Shown: positions 18,054-30,806, numbered from the stretch's first letter. The stretch is 64,000 nucleotides of DNA from Plectrocnemia conspersa (GCA_009617715.1 VTFK01000020.1:1550001-1614000), one strand, 5' to 3'. Notes: generated by a model not told the origin, from the letters alone. A program made the numbers and translations.

Positions 18054-18582
18054 CAGGGCCGGCCCGAGATTTTTCAGCGCCCCGGGCTTTATATACAAAG
18101 GTGATTTGAAAAAAGGTCATCGAGTTAAAAAAAGATCATCGCGGAAATCTTTCTTTAAAATCCTTTTTCTATTTTTTTCTTAGGGAATGATAACGAAGGA
18201 CAGATTGCCACGAAAGCTAAAAAATAGAGGTCATGGAAATATTTGTTCAAAAATTACTTTAGAATTTTTATCGAGGAGGACAAATTCCTAAGAGACCTAA
18301 ATAAATAAAAAAGGTTGTAAAGTAAAATTTTGTTTAAAAATCATTTCAGGATGTTTGTTTGAGAAGAATAAATTACTGCGGGAGCTAAAAACTAGATTTT
18401 GTGCAAACACCATCTCTGATATTTTTTCGAGGAATCGAGGAGATATCGTTATCGTGTTAAATATAATCAAATGTTGCCTTCATTCGGTGTAAACGGCACT
18501 CCCATTTGGAGTAATTGGCGCCCCTTTTGGGGCTGACGCCCTGGTTGATCGCCCATATACCCCATCCCTTGGGCTGGCCCTG
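18054..18582. mobile_element. 529-bp hAT-like non-autonomous element
   Basis: It begins CAGGGCCGGCCCGAGA and ends TTGGGCTGGCCCTG; the ends are inverted relatives. The 8 bases on the left (GTGACTAC) and on the right (GGGACTAT) match at 6 of 8 positions, which fits a decayed 8-bp hAT duplication. CAGGGCCGGC termini are common in animal hAT-type non-autonomous elements. No open frame of note inside. Confidence 0.7.
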
Positions 18583-19131
18583 GGGACTATGGTGACTATG
18601 TAAAGTATAAAGCCCTGATTTCATGCAGGATCTAATTTGTGTAAATTAGCACGAAAAGTTCCATTAGCTACTAATGTAATATATTATAAAGATGAAGGAA
18701 GGTGACGCATGGTTGCATTTATCAGACAAGGAACATAAAATATTTATGATAATTTTTGTCTAAAAGAAGTAATATAGGTATATAAAATTTAAGTGGCGTT
18801 TACTACTATAATATATTTGTTATTTGCACGCATAGCATGCGTCATCTTTTTAACGTGTTTAGTCAGTGAAAATTACAACTATTCGTGGCAACCAACTTAA
18901 AGTAGGCACGCGAAAAGATACTGCTATTAATACATTCTTAAGTTGTAGAAGACATTTTATTAGGAAAAATTACAATATTATTTTTATTTAGAAAAATAAT
19001 AACACGTATTTTCAAACTATGAAGTCAAAATATAAAAGTGCGAATTTCTCATCGTGGTTCGAAAACGGTTCATTGTATGAACCATCTCGACTCTATGAAT
19101 ACCACATGAATATATTAAATATCAACTAACA

Positions 19132-19400
19132 TAAGGTGACTAGACGTCCTCTTTTGAGAAGGATTGTCCTCCTCAAAAAAATTGTCCTTCGTCCTCTTTT
19201 TGCCTTCCTTTTGTCTTTTTTATTAAAACTTTCCAAAAACAAGTTTTTTTAGCTCTCGCAGCAATTTGTTTCCAAACAAAAATTTACAAGATAGCCTTTG
19301 AACAAAAAATTCCGAAATGCCACTTTTATCTCCAGCAGCAATAATAGTTTTTTTAAATATTATGTGTCCTCTATTGATATTTTCAAAATCTGGGCACCTT
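19132..19400. mobile_element. 269-bp hAT-like MITE with 8-bp target-site duplication
   Basis: The left end TAAGGTGACTAGACGTCCTC and right end ATCTGGGCACCTT are inverted relatives. AACTAACA occurs exactly at both flanks (19124-19131 and 19401-19408), an 8-bp duplication as in hAT elements. A degraded relative lies at 23270-23412. Confidence 0.75.
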
Positions 19401-20329
19401 AACTAACATCTAACAATATCGATTTGCCAGGTGAAAAGAATTCACACGATCATTCTTAACATAAATATAAATATGTTTTCGTAAATATACAATACATAAA
19501 AATCTGCATAGAATAAATACATTTATTTTGTTTTTATAAAAAAAAACGACTCTCAGTGTAAATAATGAAAAATATAGTTGAAAAACATTATTTTAATGTA
19601 GTTTTCAACACTGAATTGATAGGTGATTCGTGAACATTGCGGAAAAGGACTCATGAATATTAAAATTAGTCTGGATTTTTCATGTATACATAAATAAATA
19701 AACATGCAAAAAATTCGCGTTTTATAATTAAAACTAATTTTGTTTTTTATTCTGCTTTCTGCTTTAAATATTACTGTTAATATTTATATATCAGTTTTTT
19801 ATTTTATATCGTCAGAATTATATCGAAAGGTTGGTAATCACAGTAATTTATGTTTTATTCCAACCCTTGCTCGGAATAAGAAAAAAACATGGTCATTATT
19901 AAAATGTTTCAGGCCAACTCGTTTGGTTGGAGTCTTTGTCAAATAGCAATAATAAATTAATAACGTTTTAGATGAAGGCCAAATTTGGCCACTAAGGCAC
20001 TCATTAATAATTAATAAAATATTTTAACAAAATAAAATTATGTCTGCATTATCTTTTTAATAAAACATCCCAGTTATTATATAAAAATTATACTTTTAAC
20101 GCCTGTCATTAGAGGTTTAAACCACAATTAGAACTAAAAATGATTATGTTTTGGTTAAAGTTTTACAAATAAATATAAATTTTAATTTAGTTAAATACAT
20201 AAACACATACATATATAATAAAACACAATAACAGCTTTAGCGGTTTCTATAAATTATGTCACAAGTTTTGGGGGGCGGAAGGGAGGTTTCGCACAATTGT
20301 AACACTGAAATAAACAGGATTTCGGCTCA

Positions 20330-20720
20330 ATGAATCTTATGACAAAGGGGGAAGGGGTAAAAAAATCACGAAAAAGAATTTATGAAAGCTGCCTTTACTG
20401 AATGCATATGCAGAATCAAAACCCATAAAAATATCTATATTTACAGAACAATTTACTGTGCTAATTGGGGAATTGTCCAATATTTATGTAGTACTTCTAA
20501 CAACACATGTGAACCAAAGCGTTGGTAATTAATTGCTGGTATAATACACAAACTCTTGGATTGTATATATTCCTTACCAAGAACTTTAAGAAGTGCTTTC
20601 CGAAGTAAACTCGGGAAAATCATACCCCAGGATACCTTGTAACAATTTTAAGGAAAAGAAAAACAGATAATATTTATATTCACTAATAAACAGGTATTTC
20701 AAATTTCGTTTTTAGGCGTT
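20330..20720 (+). repeat. Dispersed repeat, copy 1 (partner near 27690-27960)
   Basis: The right part matches 27838-27960 in the same orientation: both read GAAGTGCTTTCC.AAGTA, then CATAC..C.., and AAAAATAGATAATATTTATATT-like text. The left part is only faintly similar. Non-coding; family unknown. Confidence 0.5.
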
Positions 20721-20789
20721 TTTTTTTTTAAAAAAAAGAGTCAATTGCATTATTTACAACCAAGCCAGAGAAGCATGCTCTAGGTAATT

Positions 20790-20915
20790 ATACAAGTACA
20801 CAGTGCCCTCAAGCTTCTTAATTCATGCGTGAATCGTAAAACAAATCACAACATAGTTGAGGCTTAATTCTATATGTTTTCTTTATGCTAATGGAATCTG
20901 TGGTCCTTTTAAAAT
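20790..20915 (+). repeat. Dispersed repeat, copy 1 (partner at 60480-60585)
   Basis: Both copies contain CACAGTGCC, AAGCT.TT, AGGCTT and ATGTTTTC, then the well-kept string TATGCTAATGGAATCTGT followed by GTCCT. Same order and orientation. Non-coding; possibly ends of a non-autonomous element. Confidence 0.5.
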
Positions 20916-21479
20916 GTATACCCAAATACTATTATAATATTTTTTTCAATGAACATGATCGTTCTATATATTAATTAGAATAAGAAAGTAATATAAAAAA
21001 TACTTTTTTGCTAAAAATAAAATCACTGATAGCACTAAAAAACGATTATAATTTAACATAGTATAAAACAATATATATAAAAATCATATTTACTCGCGTG
21101 TTTTGCGTACAACGCAAAAAATAACATTTTTATGAAAGAGTTTGCGTTTTCAGCGGCCTGTATAGTATATACTACCAGCGTTCGTAGGTAGTATTTTCAA
21201 TGCCCCATATATTTTCGAAGCGAATCCTTTTCGCCAGTGCTCGCGAATACCTGTCAAACCAATGTTGCCAGATGTCGACTTAAGTGCATTCAAAATTAGT
21301 TTTAAATTGCGATTAGCGTTATTATGTATTTTTTTTAAAGATAATGACAATATTTTATAGAAATAATAAAAAATAAACATTTCAAACACTATTTGATTTC
21401 CTTTTATGAAGATGAGTCGATCGAATATATAGATTTTATCACTGATAGTGTATTATTAAAATATTATTTGTTATTTTTT

Positions 21480-21932
21480 ATCTTGCAACGTGAAATGTGA
21501 CGTTTGTGAGTGTTGCCATGCGAAAGTTGTCGCGCGCGTTCGCAGCGTGTCCACCCAGCTGTGTGTCGATTGGCGGGCAGCCGTCTCGCGTTCAGTCGGC
21601 GCCCGGCGGTCGGGCGGTTTCTCTGCGCTGCCTCTCGCACGTCAGCTGTCATAGTTCGCAACCGGAAATACATGTTAACCTCTCGTCGAAACAAATTCGG
21701 CCGCTACCGTCGTTGATTCGTCGTCGCCTGCTTCCGGTCGCCTGCGGATCTCCCCGCGCCATGCACGCAGCCGTCGCCGCTGACTAAACAATCGCAACCA
21801 GCACCCGCCAGGAGTCTAATGTAAATATTCCATTTCCGCATATTTTTTGCCGCATGATACGCGATCGATCTCTTATCGTCGTATTCGCGAACGCTGCACA
21901 CCTGTCTCGAAGTAGCGAGCGCTCGACCCTTG
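21480..21932 (+). promoter_or_regulatory. CpG-rich promoter and first exon with splice donor
   Basis: About 450 bases rise sharply in GC and CpG in an AT-rich setting. The arthropod initiator motif TCAGT occurs at 21592-21596. The block ends in CTTG|GTGAGT (donor at 21933), a near-perfect splice donor, so it looks like a 5' exon transcribed rightwards. Within it are ATG starts that close quickly: ATG at 21761 with 8 codons, and ATG-TAA at 21819. A last ATG at 21854 stays open for 26 codons plus one base up to the donor. Translation may start there, or it may be another upstream ORF. No matching acceptor exon was found downstream. The larger frame at 21497-21787 is Arg/Ser/Ala-rich and looks like a by-product of composition. 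Confidence 0.5.
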
Positions 21933-22009
21933 GTGAGTATCCCTAATAACAATAATGCTAAAAAAATCGGCCATGTACTCCGATTTCAAAATAAAAATAA
22001 TAGTTGCGT

Positions 22010-22120
22010 ACATTTTCAAATAACGCCAGAGCCGCACGTCGCGCGGATCGCACCCCCACCGTCCCCCGCCCCCACTCCCTCGCGGGAATGCGGTTATGGC
22101 CGCGATTGTTGTCTCTGTTG
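22010..22120. other. GC-rich segment after the putative first exon
   Basis: A short, strongly C-rich and CpG-rich stretch (with CCCCCACCGTCCCCCGCCCC) lies 80 bases after the donor. It may be part of the promoter-proximal regulatory region. The frames through it (21873-22145 minus, 21930-22121 plus) look composition-driven. Confidence 0.35.
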
Positions 22121-22464
22121 ACCATATGCCCACTTTGACAGCCATCTTTTTTTTATCATTAATTCAAACCGCGGCCATGTACCGGTAATTATTTATTTTT
22201 AATTGACTATTCCCAATTTTTTTCGTTACTTGAACCCCCCCAAAGGTTTTGGTTACAGGCTCATTTTTCAGAGCCCTTCTACTGCCACATGACAAATGTT
22301 GTTTTTTTGCTTCAATTCATTATCTATTTAATCCAATTGACAATACAGTTTACTCGTGCGATTTTATTTCATATTGATAGCATACTTTTTCTAAGATGGA
22401 AACTTCTTCTTAGCTTTGGATATGGCGTATAGTTATTATACATAAATCACTAGTAATAATTCGT

Positions 22465-22980
22465 TTATAAACAATCTACGGAGGTGATAACAGCAAAAGT
22501 CAATTCGTCGTTGTTGATTGATTTCCGATAATTCGCGAGGAACCTATTGACCCAGTTTGGAGTTTGCTCTATTAACACTTCACCAAATGTTGATACCATC
22601 TTTCTCCAAGTAAAACATGTGTTCCATGTTTCAAGTCCTAAGGATTTTATCAAATTGAGATTTTCATCATTGGGCATGGTCATTGCGACCAACGAACCGT
22701 ACCTATTGCAGCAAAGCAATAGTTCTCTCCTAGGGCAACACGCCCCCGTTCTGCATTTGCTTCAGGGTCGGATGTTTCAGCTCATGGGAAATTGCAATCT
22801 TGACTGAATCAGAAAAGCTCAATCTGTCTTTCTCGACTGATCGAAGTGACAACAGCTGATGAATTACCGCAAGTGAGGTAGCGCGCAATCGCACTCGATT
22901 GCACTGAAGGCACTGCAACATTGATATTTGCTACGTCAAGACTTCCTCCTTCGCCACTTCCATCAAAGGGTAGTTATGAT
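22465..22980. other. Unassigned coding-like relic of balanced composition
   Basis: Open frames on both strands overlap here: plus 22547-22807, minus 22465-22719 and 22730-22921. The two minus-strand frames are adjacent and could be one broken frame; the plus frame is also open. I recognise no domain in any of them. A decayed mobile-element ORF is the likeliest reading, from composition and frame structure only. Confidence 0.3.
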
Positions 22981-23269
22981 GTCCCGTATGCTTAAAATTA
23001 TTTTGGTAATATATATTTGCCTCTCGGACCAGAGTTATTAAAATGCAGGTATTATTATTTCAAAAAGGCATTCCTTCAGGTTTTTGAACCCAGTTTTATA
23101 CGGGAGAAGGAGGGGTGGAGTGTTAAAATCTCGTCAATTTTTTTTTATCGTAGAGTAAAATGATTGATAAAGTGTAAACCATAAACATTCCTGAACATCC
23201 AATGTTTATCATGGTTGCATTGTTTTTAAATCAGGACTAGTCTTAAGTGAAGCGTATGCGTTAATGTAA

Positions 23270-23412
23270 AATCACAAAAGAGGATGTCTTCTTTTGTGGA
23301 GGATTATCCTCCTTCTCTTTACAAAAAAGGACACTTCTTTGTCCTCAAACAAAAATGTCCGAGACAACCTTGTTTTAGTGTCCTCTTTTGCTATTTCAAA
23401 ATCTGGTCAAAA
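23270..23412. repeat. Degraded relative of the 19132 hAT-like element
   Basis: It shares the AGGATGTC..TTTTGTGGAGGATT-type start, the repeated TCCTC motifs, GTGTCCTCTTTTGCTATTTC and AAAATCTGGTCAA. Both true ends are missing. Confidence 0.5.
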
Positions 23413-24899
23413 TAGTTAATAGAAACGGTTTTATTAACGTCTGAGAATTCGTGCGGTACCCGCACGAATTCTCTCTCTAAAATTTTCTGATCTTTAAATA
23501 GTAATGCACTGTGCTGCATGTTCACTAATGGCGAATAAATCCATAGCATAGTTTTTTAATTCGTTTCAATATCTACATGTATAGCCCAGCTTATGATTCG
23601 TCCTACAAATTAAAATTTAACCTATTTTATAAGTTCGTTTAAAGGGTTTTTTTTTAGCAATTTTAAAGTAATTTTAAGATTGTGGGAAGTTGTAGCAAGG
23701 TGACTCATCATTGCAAATAGATAAATCAGTTTATGCATATACCTAATTTATTTTTTTAACCAAAAATTGTCTTATATGACGAACATTTAAAAGAAAACTT
23801 CTGCCTCTGCAATTATGAGTTAGCATTTTTTTTTCAATTCGTGAATCATTAAGCGACATAATTCACGTTTTGTAATTAAGTAATATAATATATATTTTAC
23901 TTATAAGCAATGTCGATTTTAGGCAAAATTTTGCAAATAATATATAATTATTAATATATATCCGTCATATTAATCTAATCTAGTAAATATAATCAAGTAT
24001 ATTTGCACCATTGAATATTACGACAATATTTAATTTGTTTTATAAAAGAATTTGATTTGGCGCTAGTATACTTATATTGTACATTTATATAGTAACTATA
24101 TTTTTAGTTTAATATTATACTTAGAATTTACATTGTCTGCTTAATTTTAGCTCACTTCTCATTTTCAATTTAAAGTTGATTTAGTTCACATTCGGATTCT
24201 TTGTATCCTTAATTATTGCTTTGTGTAAAATCAATATATGTTATCAGATATAACCAAATTGTATTGAATTCGAATATGCAATTGAACATATAATATAATA
24301 TCAAGAAAATGAGATGTGTGAGGTTAGAACTTTGTTAATAATTAATAAATAGAAGAGCTTAGAAACTCGATAGCGTTTGATAAATTTTAAAATAAAATCA
24401 TTCTCATGTCGCTTTTGTTATCACATCATTTTAGAACTATTGTAACATTGTCTTGTCTTTTTATTATTTTTTTGTCTTGTCCTATGTATGTAGACGTTCT
24501 GTTTTTACGATTCATCTAATAAATTATTTTTTCTCAAATCATTTTCGTTTTTTATTTTTACAGACACGCTTCAATCTCGACCGTATCCTTCAATTCCTCA
24601 CTTTGCACCTCCTTGTCACTTTGTTGCACAAACTTGTTTTTTGCACCATCAAAAATTCAGAGCTACACAAAGCTGAGAATAAAGAAGCATGCAAATAGAA
24701 ACTCGTATAGATTTTCACCACACTCATCATACCTGCACTCATTTAAGAAATATAATATATTATAAACTGAGAAGCGATATAATCGTTAAAGGGAAAAAAA
24801 GGAAAATAAACGCTGGACAACAATCTTAATCTAGATTTAAATGCGCTTAAATGCTACTACGGTTTTTTTTGCGCTCTACCCGAAGAGGGTTGGAAAATA

Positions 24900-24960
24900 T
24901 TTGCTTAGTATATACGTCCCATTGCAGGACGATTGAAGAGCTCTCTTTTTACAAACTGTA
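24900..24960. repeat. Possible LINE/SINE 3'-end fragment
   Basis: The string ACGTCCCATTGCAGGACGA resembles the short hairpin (GTCC..GGAC) found at the 3' end of several insect RTE-type LINEs and their SINEs. Only about 30 bases support this. Confidence 0.25.
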
Positions 24961-25779
24961 ACTGAATTATTCATTCAGATATGTTAATTCAGTATCGTTA
25001 GGTTATTTTAAATAGCAACATTTTACATAAATTTCGAAGCTAAGAAGAGGACGATATTGATTTTGTACATATTTTATATTTTAGTTGAAATATAAAATTT
25101 AAACTTGAATCGATATGTAAAGATTAGCATATGATTTTTAGTAAAGTCAAAAAAGTCGATTTTAGTCCAGTTGCATCTCTGAACCAGAGACGATCTAAAA
25201 CGACCAAGATGGCTATCGAAATGTTCGACTAGTTTGCCAAAGCTATCAAACTGCGAGATTGCTGTAATTTCAGGATTAGATTCACTAAGACAACACAGTA
25301 AATATGAGCGAAAGCTGACTCAGCTTCACACAAAAGCCAAAATGGTTGCTGACCTTTTGCAGTCGCTTTAACTTGGAAGGTTTGATTACTCAAAGTTGCT
25401 TACACATTATTGCATATATGTACAAGTAAAGTTGATTTAACGGTTTATATAAACATACACATGTAATATATTACGTAAACTTGAATATTAACCGAGAAAA
25501 CCCCAGGGGTAAGAATAAGAATTATTCTCGCTGAGAAAAGGGGTGGGTTATTTCATGATTGAGATATTGTACGTTATGTCTGTCTATCAAGTGTCTCAAG
25601 CAAACGAACGCGAAAAGGATGCAATAAGATAAGTAGTCAACTCCAGTTAAGTATGTTTTGATTGCTTAACATAAAATGTAAATTTAAGACCTACCCAATT
25701 TATACGATCTATTGAAATTTAAATGGATTCTAGATCTTAACACGTAAAAATCTTAGAACATCTAACCATTGTAATTTAG

Positions 25780-26190
25780 AATTATGTTGTTTCTCTAGCG
25801 AAATGGAAACGCAGAAATGTATTTCCAACACCACCACCGTTGAGAGAAAAATGTTGCGGCGTTAGTGTGGTGCCAAATCGCGTTTTACTCGCGCGTCTGT
25901 CGCGTCGTCTGTAATTTACATAACATTTTGCGGGGCGCTCGTCCAAACTTGGAGGGTTTCGTTGCTCGTGCAGGGGGGTTGACAACCCGCGAGGGTGGGT
26001 TTACAACCAAATGGATTGTGGCTGTGTCGGATGCAACGAAACAAGATAACAGCCGTCTGCTGAACAAGTTTAAAGTCCGTCCATCCGTCCGTTTGTTTTG
26101 TGCATATGACATGAGGTATCATAACGCAAAATCTGCTGTAGCAGTCGTCCATGCAGCAAATCGGCATCCGATCTGCATGTGAAAAGACGA
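25780..26190. other. GC-rich island, conserved-element-like
   Basis: About 410 bases are markedly richer in GC and CpG than the flanks. Frames are open on both strands (25865-26182 plus, 25885-26112 and 25916-26194 minus), which points to composition rather than coding. No splice-site pair or domain is evident. It could be an enhancer, an unrecognised exon or a further promoter. Confidence 0.35.
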
Positions 26191-26416
26191 CCACTGTGGC
26201 GCATTATTATATTTACACAAAGAGATATAAATAGCTTGGCTCTAAAGCGTAGGATTCGAAGGCAAACTAATAATTGTATAGATTAGTAGGATAGCAATGG
26301 ATGTATGTCATTCTAAAATCTCATCGTGTTCAATGCCATATCCAGTCCAAGAAAGAGTCAAAACTCACATGAAGCTATGATCCTAAATGGATAGATTATC
26401 ATAAAGATGATATAAA

Positions 26417-27516
26417 GGATCATTCAACTTCAGTTTCTAAACTTAAAAAAAAACAACAGAAATTTAAGGATATCTTCGGCTTTTTTTCATTAATTATGAA
26501 GCACCCAATACTTTTGAGGTTTTGTACATTTTGGGCGATATATCGGCTATAAATTGGCATATGTTGGTTTTTAAGTGCTCAAACGTTTCGAGATTATCGG
26601 TTTACACGACTTTTAGTGTAACCATACAAAAAAAAAATCCAACGGCGTTAAATCGTATGAAATTTTCACGCAAAATATCCAACGTTGCACTCTCAAGCTG
26701 CGCCATCTTTTCAGAACCACATGTCTTCCAAAATCTTCGATTTCCGTGGCAATAATAATCGGCTATCATGCGCCTATAGCGCTCACCATAGAATGTTACA
26801 GTCTGACCTTCATCTTTTTCAAAAAAGTAAGGTCCAATGACGCAACCTGACCACAATGCGCACTTTTTAAGCATATAATGGCCTCTCGTGAATCACATGA
26901 AGATTTTCCTCGCCCCATATGTAGCAATTTTGTTTATTAACATACCCAGTGAGGTAGAAATGTGCTTCATAAGAGAAGTTTTTCTTTGAAAAATCAGCAT
27001 CAATTTCCTGCTGCTTTAACACCCAATCTGCTTAAACTCTGGGCTTCAGTTCTTGTGTTATTTGAATTTTATACTGGTGTAGGTGCACGTCCAGATTCAA
27101 AATGCGCCAAAGGGAGCCATAAGAATAGCCCAAAGGCTGCGAACGCTGACGAATTACCAATTTCGGCTCTTCAGTCACACTTTCATTTAAAGCAGCAATA
27201 TACTCGGCTGAACGGGCACTACGACGATGCACAGGCTTTACTCCATCTCCAACATTTCTCGTCTCTTTAAATTTCTCACTACGTTGCGAATTGTTCTCTC
27301 AGTAAAACGATGAATTCAACCAGAATCTTCCCGTAAATTTCGATACACAGTTAGTATGGACATTGTTATTTCTGTAGAACAATTTTAACGCGTTATAGAC
27401 TTGTTATTCCGTAAATCTATAGTTGAAAATTAACATTTGACACTGAACACGCGTGATTATTGACAGCTGTCTGATTTACAGTGCTGCCAACATAGGAAAT
27501 TCGAATTGGATCAATC
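26417..27516 (-). pseudogene. Broken transposase of an IS630/Tc1-mariner superfamily element
   Basis: The relic spans about 1.1 kb. The left end GGATCATTCAACTTCAGTTT and right end AATTCGAATTGGATCA are related inverted ends. On the minus strand the coding order is: RTVRNVV near 27290, HRRSARSAEYIAALNESVTE (27170-27232), GYSYGSLWRILNLDVHLHQY, YIWGEENLHVIHERP near 26900-26940, and ALWSGCVIGPYFFEKDEGQT (26800-26860). The last two blocks match transposases of the insect type where a helix-turn-helix domain precedes an 'F(W)..ENP...', 'W.G..GPYFFE....VTVNG.RY..M' core. Stops and frameshifts interrupt the frame, and the C-terminal catalytic part is missing or unrecognisable. The element is dead, but its ends match the MITE at 6956. 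Confidence 0.75.
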
Positions 27517-27689
27517 TATATTAAAGTAGTATATGCAGGGCATAACGGGTTTACACCAATGTATAGAGAAAAAAACAATGCATAATAATAAAATACATAA
27601 AAATTATAAACAAAAATAATGGCTAAAATACATTTGAATCCACCAACTGTGAGTATCAAAATGAGAATAAATCAATACTATTCGACAAA

Positions 27690-27960
27690 TAGTTGAAAAT
27701 CAGATACCAGTGTCTATTGGGAAGTTGTTCACTGCTCCTGTTTTTGCATATGGTAACTCAAACAACACTGATAATTAGATGGTACACAAAAACGAATCAT
27801 AGGCTCTTAAATATTTCCTATTAGCTAGATGAAGTGCTTTCCTAAGTACACTCGTCGACGCGACTTAAGGAAATCATAGCTCAGCATACCTCATAGGAAT
27901 TTTGTGGTAAATAAAAATAGATAATATTTATATTTACGTATCAGAAAAACCTTTCCTATT
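27690..27960 (+). repeat. Dispersed repeat, copy 2 (partner at 20330-20720)
   Basis: See the partner: the conserved part is 27838-27960, in the same orientation. Non-coding. Confidence 0.45.
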
Positions 27961-28739
27961 GAAATGACAGTTTTTTATGCTTAGTGGTAATCTATTTGCG
28001 GATGACCTGTATTTTTTTTCGGTTGCTTTAAATTGAGACCCTTATATTAAGATAATCAAGAAATATGTCATATGGTAATAAAATACAATGATTTTTGATT
28101 TTTGATGATTTTTGAAGATAAATATATAATTCATCAAAAATGGACATTCTAGGAAGCTTAGACGAATAGGAAATGGGGCTAGTTGAGAGTTAGTTCCAAT
28201 AGGTTCTAATTCCACCTCAAACCCAAAGTAAACAGTAAAAAACAATAAAAAGTGTTTTGGTTTATTAGACATTAACTCTTTCATCGCAGCTGATATTTTT
28301 GCGCGCCATTATTTAAGTATTATTTCAGTGTTTTTGAACCTTAAATTACAAAAAAAAAACATTACAAGGCTCAAAGGTTCTTGACACCTTAGGTGCCCAA
28401 TGAATACTGGTGATTTTCTTGATTACTTATATAGGCGTCATCCGCGGTCAAAGGGCAGTAAAAAGCAGTAAAATTAAATAGATTTTTATGTCGGTAGCGT
28501 AGAAGTTTAAATAGTGAGTAACAGAGTTCACAGTTTGTTGAGAATTTAATATTTTGCTTTTTAAGAAGTGCTCTAATGGTTGGAAGAATGAGTAGTCAAG
28601 ACGGTTCAAGATACGGTGAATACCGTAGATTATAAAGAGGTTCGAAGTCCATCGATCTCTCATTATTTAGACCAATTGGTTGGAGTCTTGTAGATGTAGT
28701 AGACATCGCTGTAATATATTGACCAGGTTTCGTTAAGCT

Positions 28740-28975
28740 GTAGAGGATCATTTCAACGATAAGCACAGACACCAATAGTTTTTCACCAAAACATCCTTAT
28801 GTTCGCCAAGCTAGTTGAGAAGCTGGATGCCTCGTGCAAGAGGATCGTTTTTAAGCGTTGATGTCCTGGCCGCAACAGGGAAGAGTAAGAGACGTGATCA
28901 CGACATTCTCGCAGCCGAAAGTCACAAAAAGCATTGACGGGTTGTCGACACCGCCCCTTAGCAACTTTAAAAAGT
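28740..28975 (+). repeat. Dispersed repeat of the inverted-repeat (50.8 kb) family
   Basis: It contains GTTGAGAAGCTGGATGCCTC, GCAAGAG, TGATGTCCTGGCCGCAACAG, GAGACGTGATCACGA and GCCGAAAGTCAC in order. The same order is found inverted at 39050-39255, and in part at 39480-39600 and 40290-40570. No reading frame is maintained. Confidence 0.6.
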
Positions 28976-28979
28976 GCTT

Positions 28980-30100
28980 CATTAAATTTATTTAATTTCC
29001 CATATAAATTGATTTATAATAATAAAAGATCAACTAAATAAAGTTTTGGTAAAAGTCAGCTGGTATTGTAAATTAGAGTAAAGAGGTCGTATGGTATTAA
29101 AATTTTAATAAATAAAAAATGTTAAAAAATTTCAATTTACAAATATTTTTTTCCCTTTGTCAGATAAATTTGAAACTAACCAAGTGGCATGAGTTCCTAA
29201 AATAAAGGCCACTTCTCCAATGATTTGGGCTTTTCTACTTAACTTTGGTTTTCCAAAATACAGTAATATGATATATTTGTCGGTGTACCTCAGTATCCGT
29301 AGACATTTACATTCGCAAGAAAATTTATTATTGGTACGGTGTTTTTGCACAAAAGAAAGGAACTTCTAATGAAAAGAAAGTTTATCTCGTTTAATTTGCC
29401 ATTTTAAATAGACGTAAAGGACAAATCTGGCAGCGAGCCGCGCTTAAAACACCGTTGTTTTAAGAGTCGAATTTTAAAATTAAGTCCAAGTATATTCAAA
29501 GCTTTGTTATTTTAATTACAATGAAATTGCTTAGTTATTTTCAATTATGAAAGTGGAACACTAATAGAATCATTTCCTTTTTTTTGTTAATTATAAATTT
29601 GGTGTTTAAGTTTGTTAATTATAAAGTTTGAGAGAGATGCTCGAGTAAGGAACAGTTTCATCATTAAAATGCTTATGACTTATTATTTTTATGCTTCTGA
29701 GAAAATGTGATACAATGGGGTTTATAATATAAATATATACGACGGGAAAATATAATGAAAAAGTTTTTCACGACCCTTCGCTGCCCACTTCCAAAGTTTG
29801 CGTCCAGACGTAAAATATTCTTATTTTATTTCACTACTTTTGCGATGCTTCTTGAGATTTATTCAATAATTTTATGAACACACTCTGCTGAGTGCAAAAA
29901 AGAGGATTCAGACAACATGCTAGTATTTCTTACGATATATTTTTAAGAGCCTTCTAGTTAAAGAATATAGTACTTAGTTAATTTTACACTGCAAGAAATC
30001 CGTAACTTTCGACAACACTAAATGGAGCCTAACACAATTCTTTCATTTTCTACATTTGTGAAATCTTGAAATGAATTTTTTTTTGACATTAAACTTTGTT
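28980..30100. other. AT-rich non-coding DNA
   Basis: I see no gene or clear repeat here. A less AT-rich patch near 29390-29460 is too short to interpret. Confidence 0.5.
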
Positions 30101-30106
30101 TGCATA

Positions 30107-30745
30107 TGTTACAGTAAATGTGAATAGTCACTGAAAACATATTTTCATTGACATTTTAGTGAAATCATATCGGAATACATTTTCACCGGTAAATATACAT
30201 TTCTATTAGTAAAAACAATCTATCTAACAGGTTATATATTGATTTAAACTGTCCTTTTGACAGTCGTGAAACGTGTAAAAAGCGACGTAAACGGTGGCCT
30301 TTAACCTGTACGCCACAAGCGAACAGTTGTAGGGTGACACATAACATGATAAAGTCAAAATTAAGGCAGTGAAAATATAAATTAATTGTTTAATACAATT
30401 AAATTGAAAATATAAATTTATACTAGTGACAATATAACTTCACTAAACGAATTAACCAAGCCCAGCTTGGCTTATTAATTATATAATAATTCAAAAACTT
30501 AGTATAGTTTAATCTTTATTAGTTAAAGTTGGTTTGGGTTTAAATAGAAAATGGACGTTTTGAATCTGTCAAATTGAGTCTTATAGACATTTTATAGCAG
30601 CGTATATTATTACTTACGCTTATCATTTAAATTATATTATCGCTAGTAACAAGTTGAAATTTTACTGAAATAATAAGTGAAAATATATTTATACTATAAA
30701 AAATAAAATTTCACAAAAAATACACATTCACTGTAACATATATAA
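30107..30745. repeat. ACCAGTGA/palindromic MITE-family region
   Basis: It contains ATATGTTACAGTAAATGTGA, TAGTGAAATCATATCGGAAT, ATACATTTTCACCGGTAAAT, GTGACAATATAACTTCACT and a central AACTTAGTATAGTTT palindrome. It shares text with 6128, 37660, 38450, 41457 and 51255. Two overlapping or nested copies are likely. Confidence 0.5.
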
Positions 30746-30806
30746 TTCAAAGTTATTGATTTATAAATAATTTTGAATAAACGTTTTAAAAACATGTACG
30801 TTTAGC

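Noticed and set aside
21497..21787. A 96-codon protein in the CpG-rich segment
   Set aside because: Arg/Ser/Ala-rich composition follows from GC content, several other frames are open at the same place, and the segment looks like a leader exon.
22465..22921. A possible gene on the minus strand
   Set aside because: Frames are broken, the opposite strand is equally open, and no domain is recognisable; kept only as an unassigned relic.
25865..26194. A 105-codon plus-strand protein
   Set aside because: Two minus-strand frames overlap it, there is no splice support or domain, and GC-rich composition explains the lack of stops.
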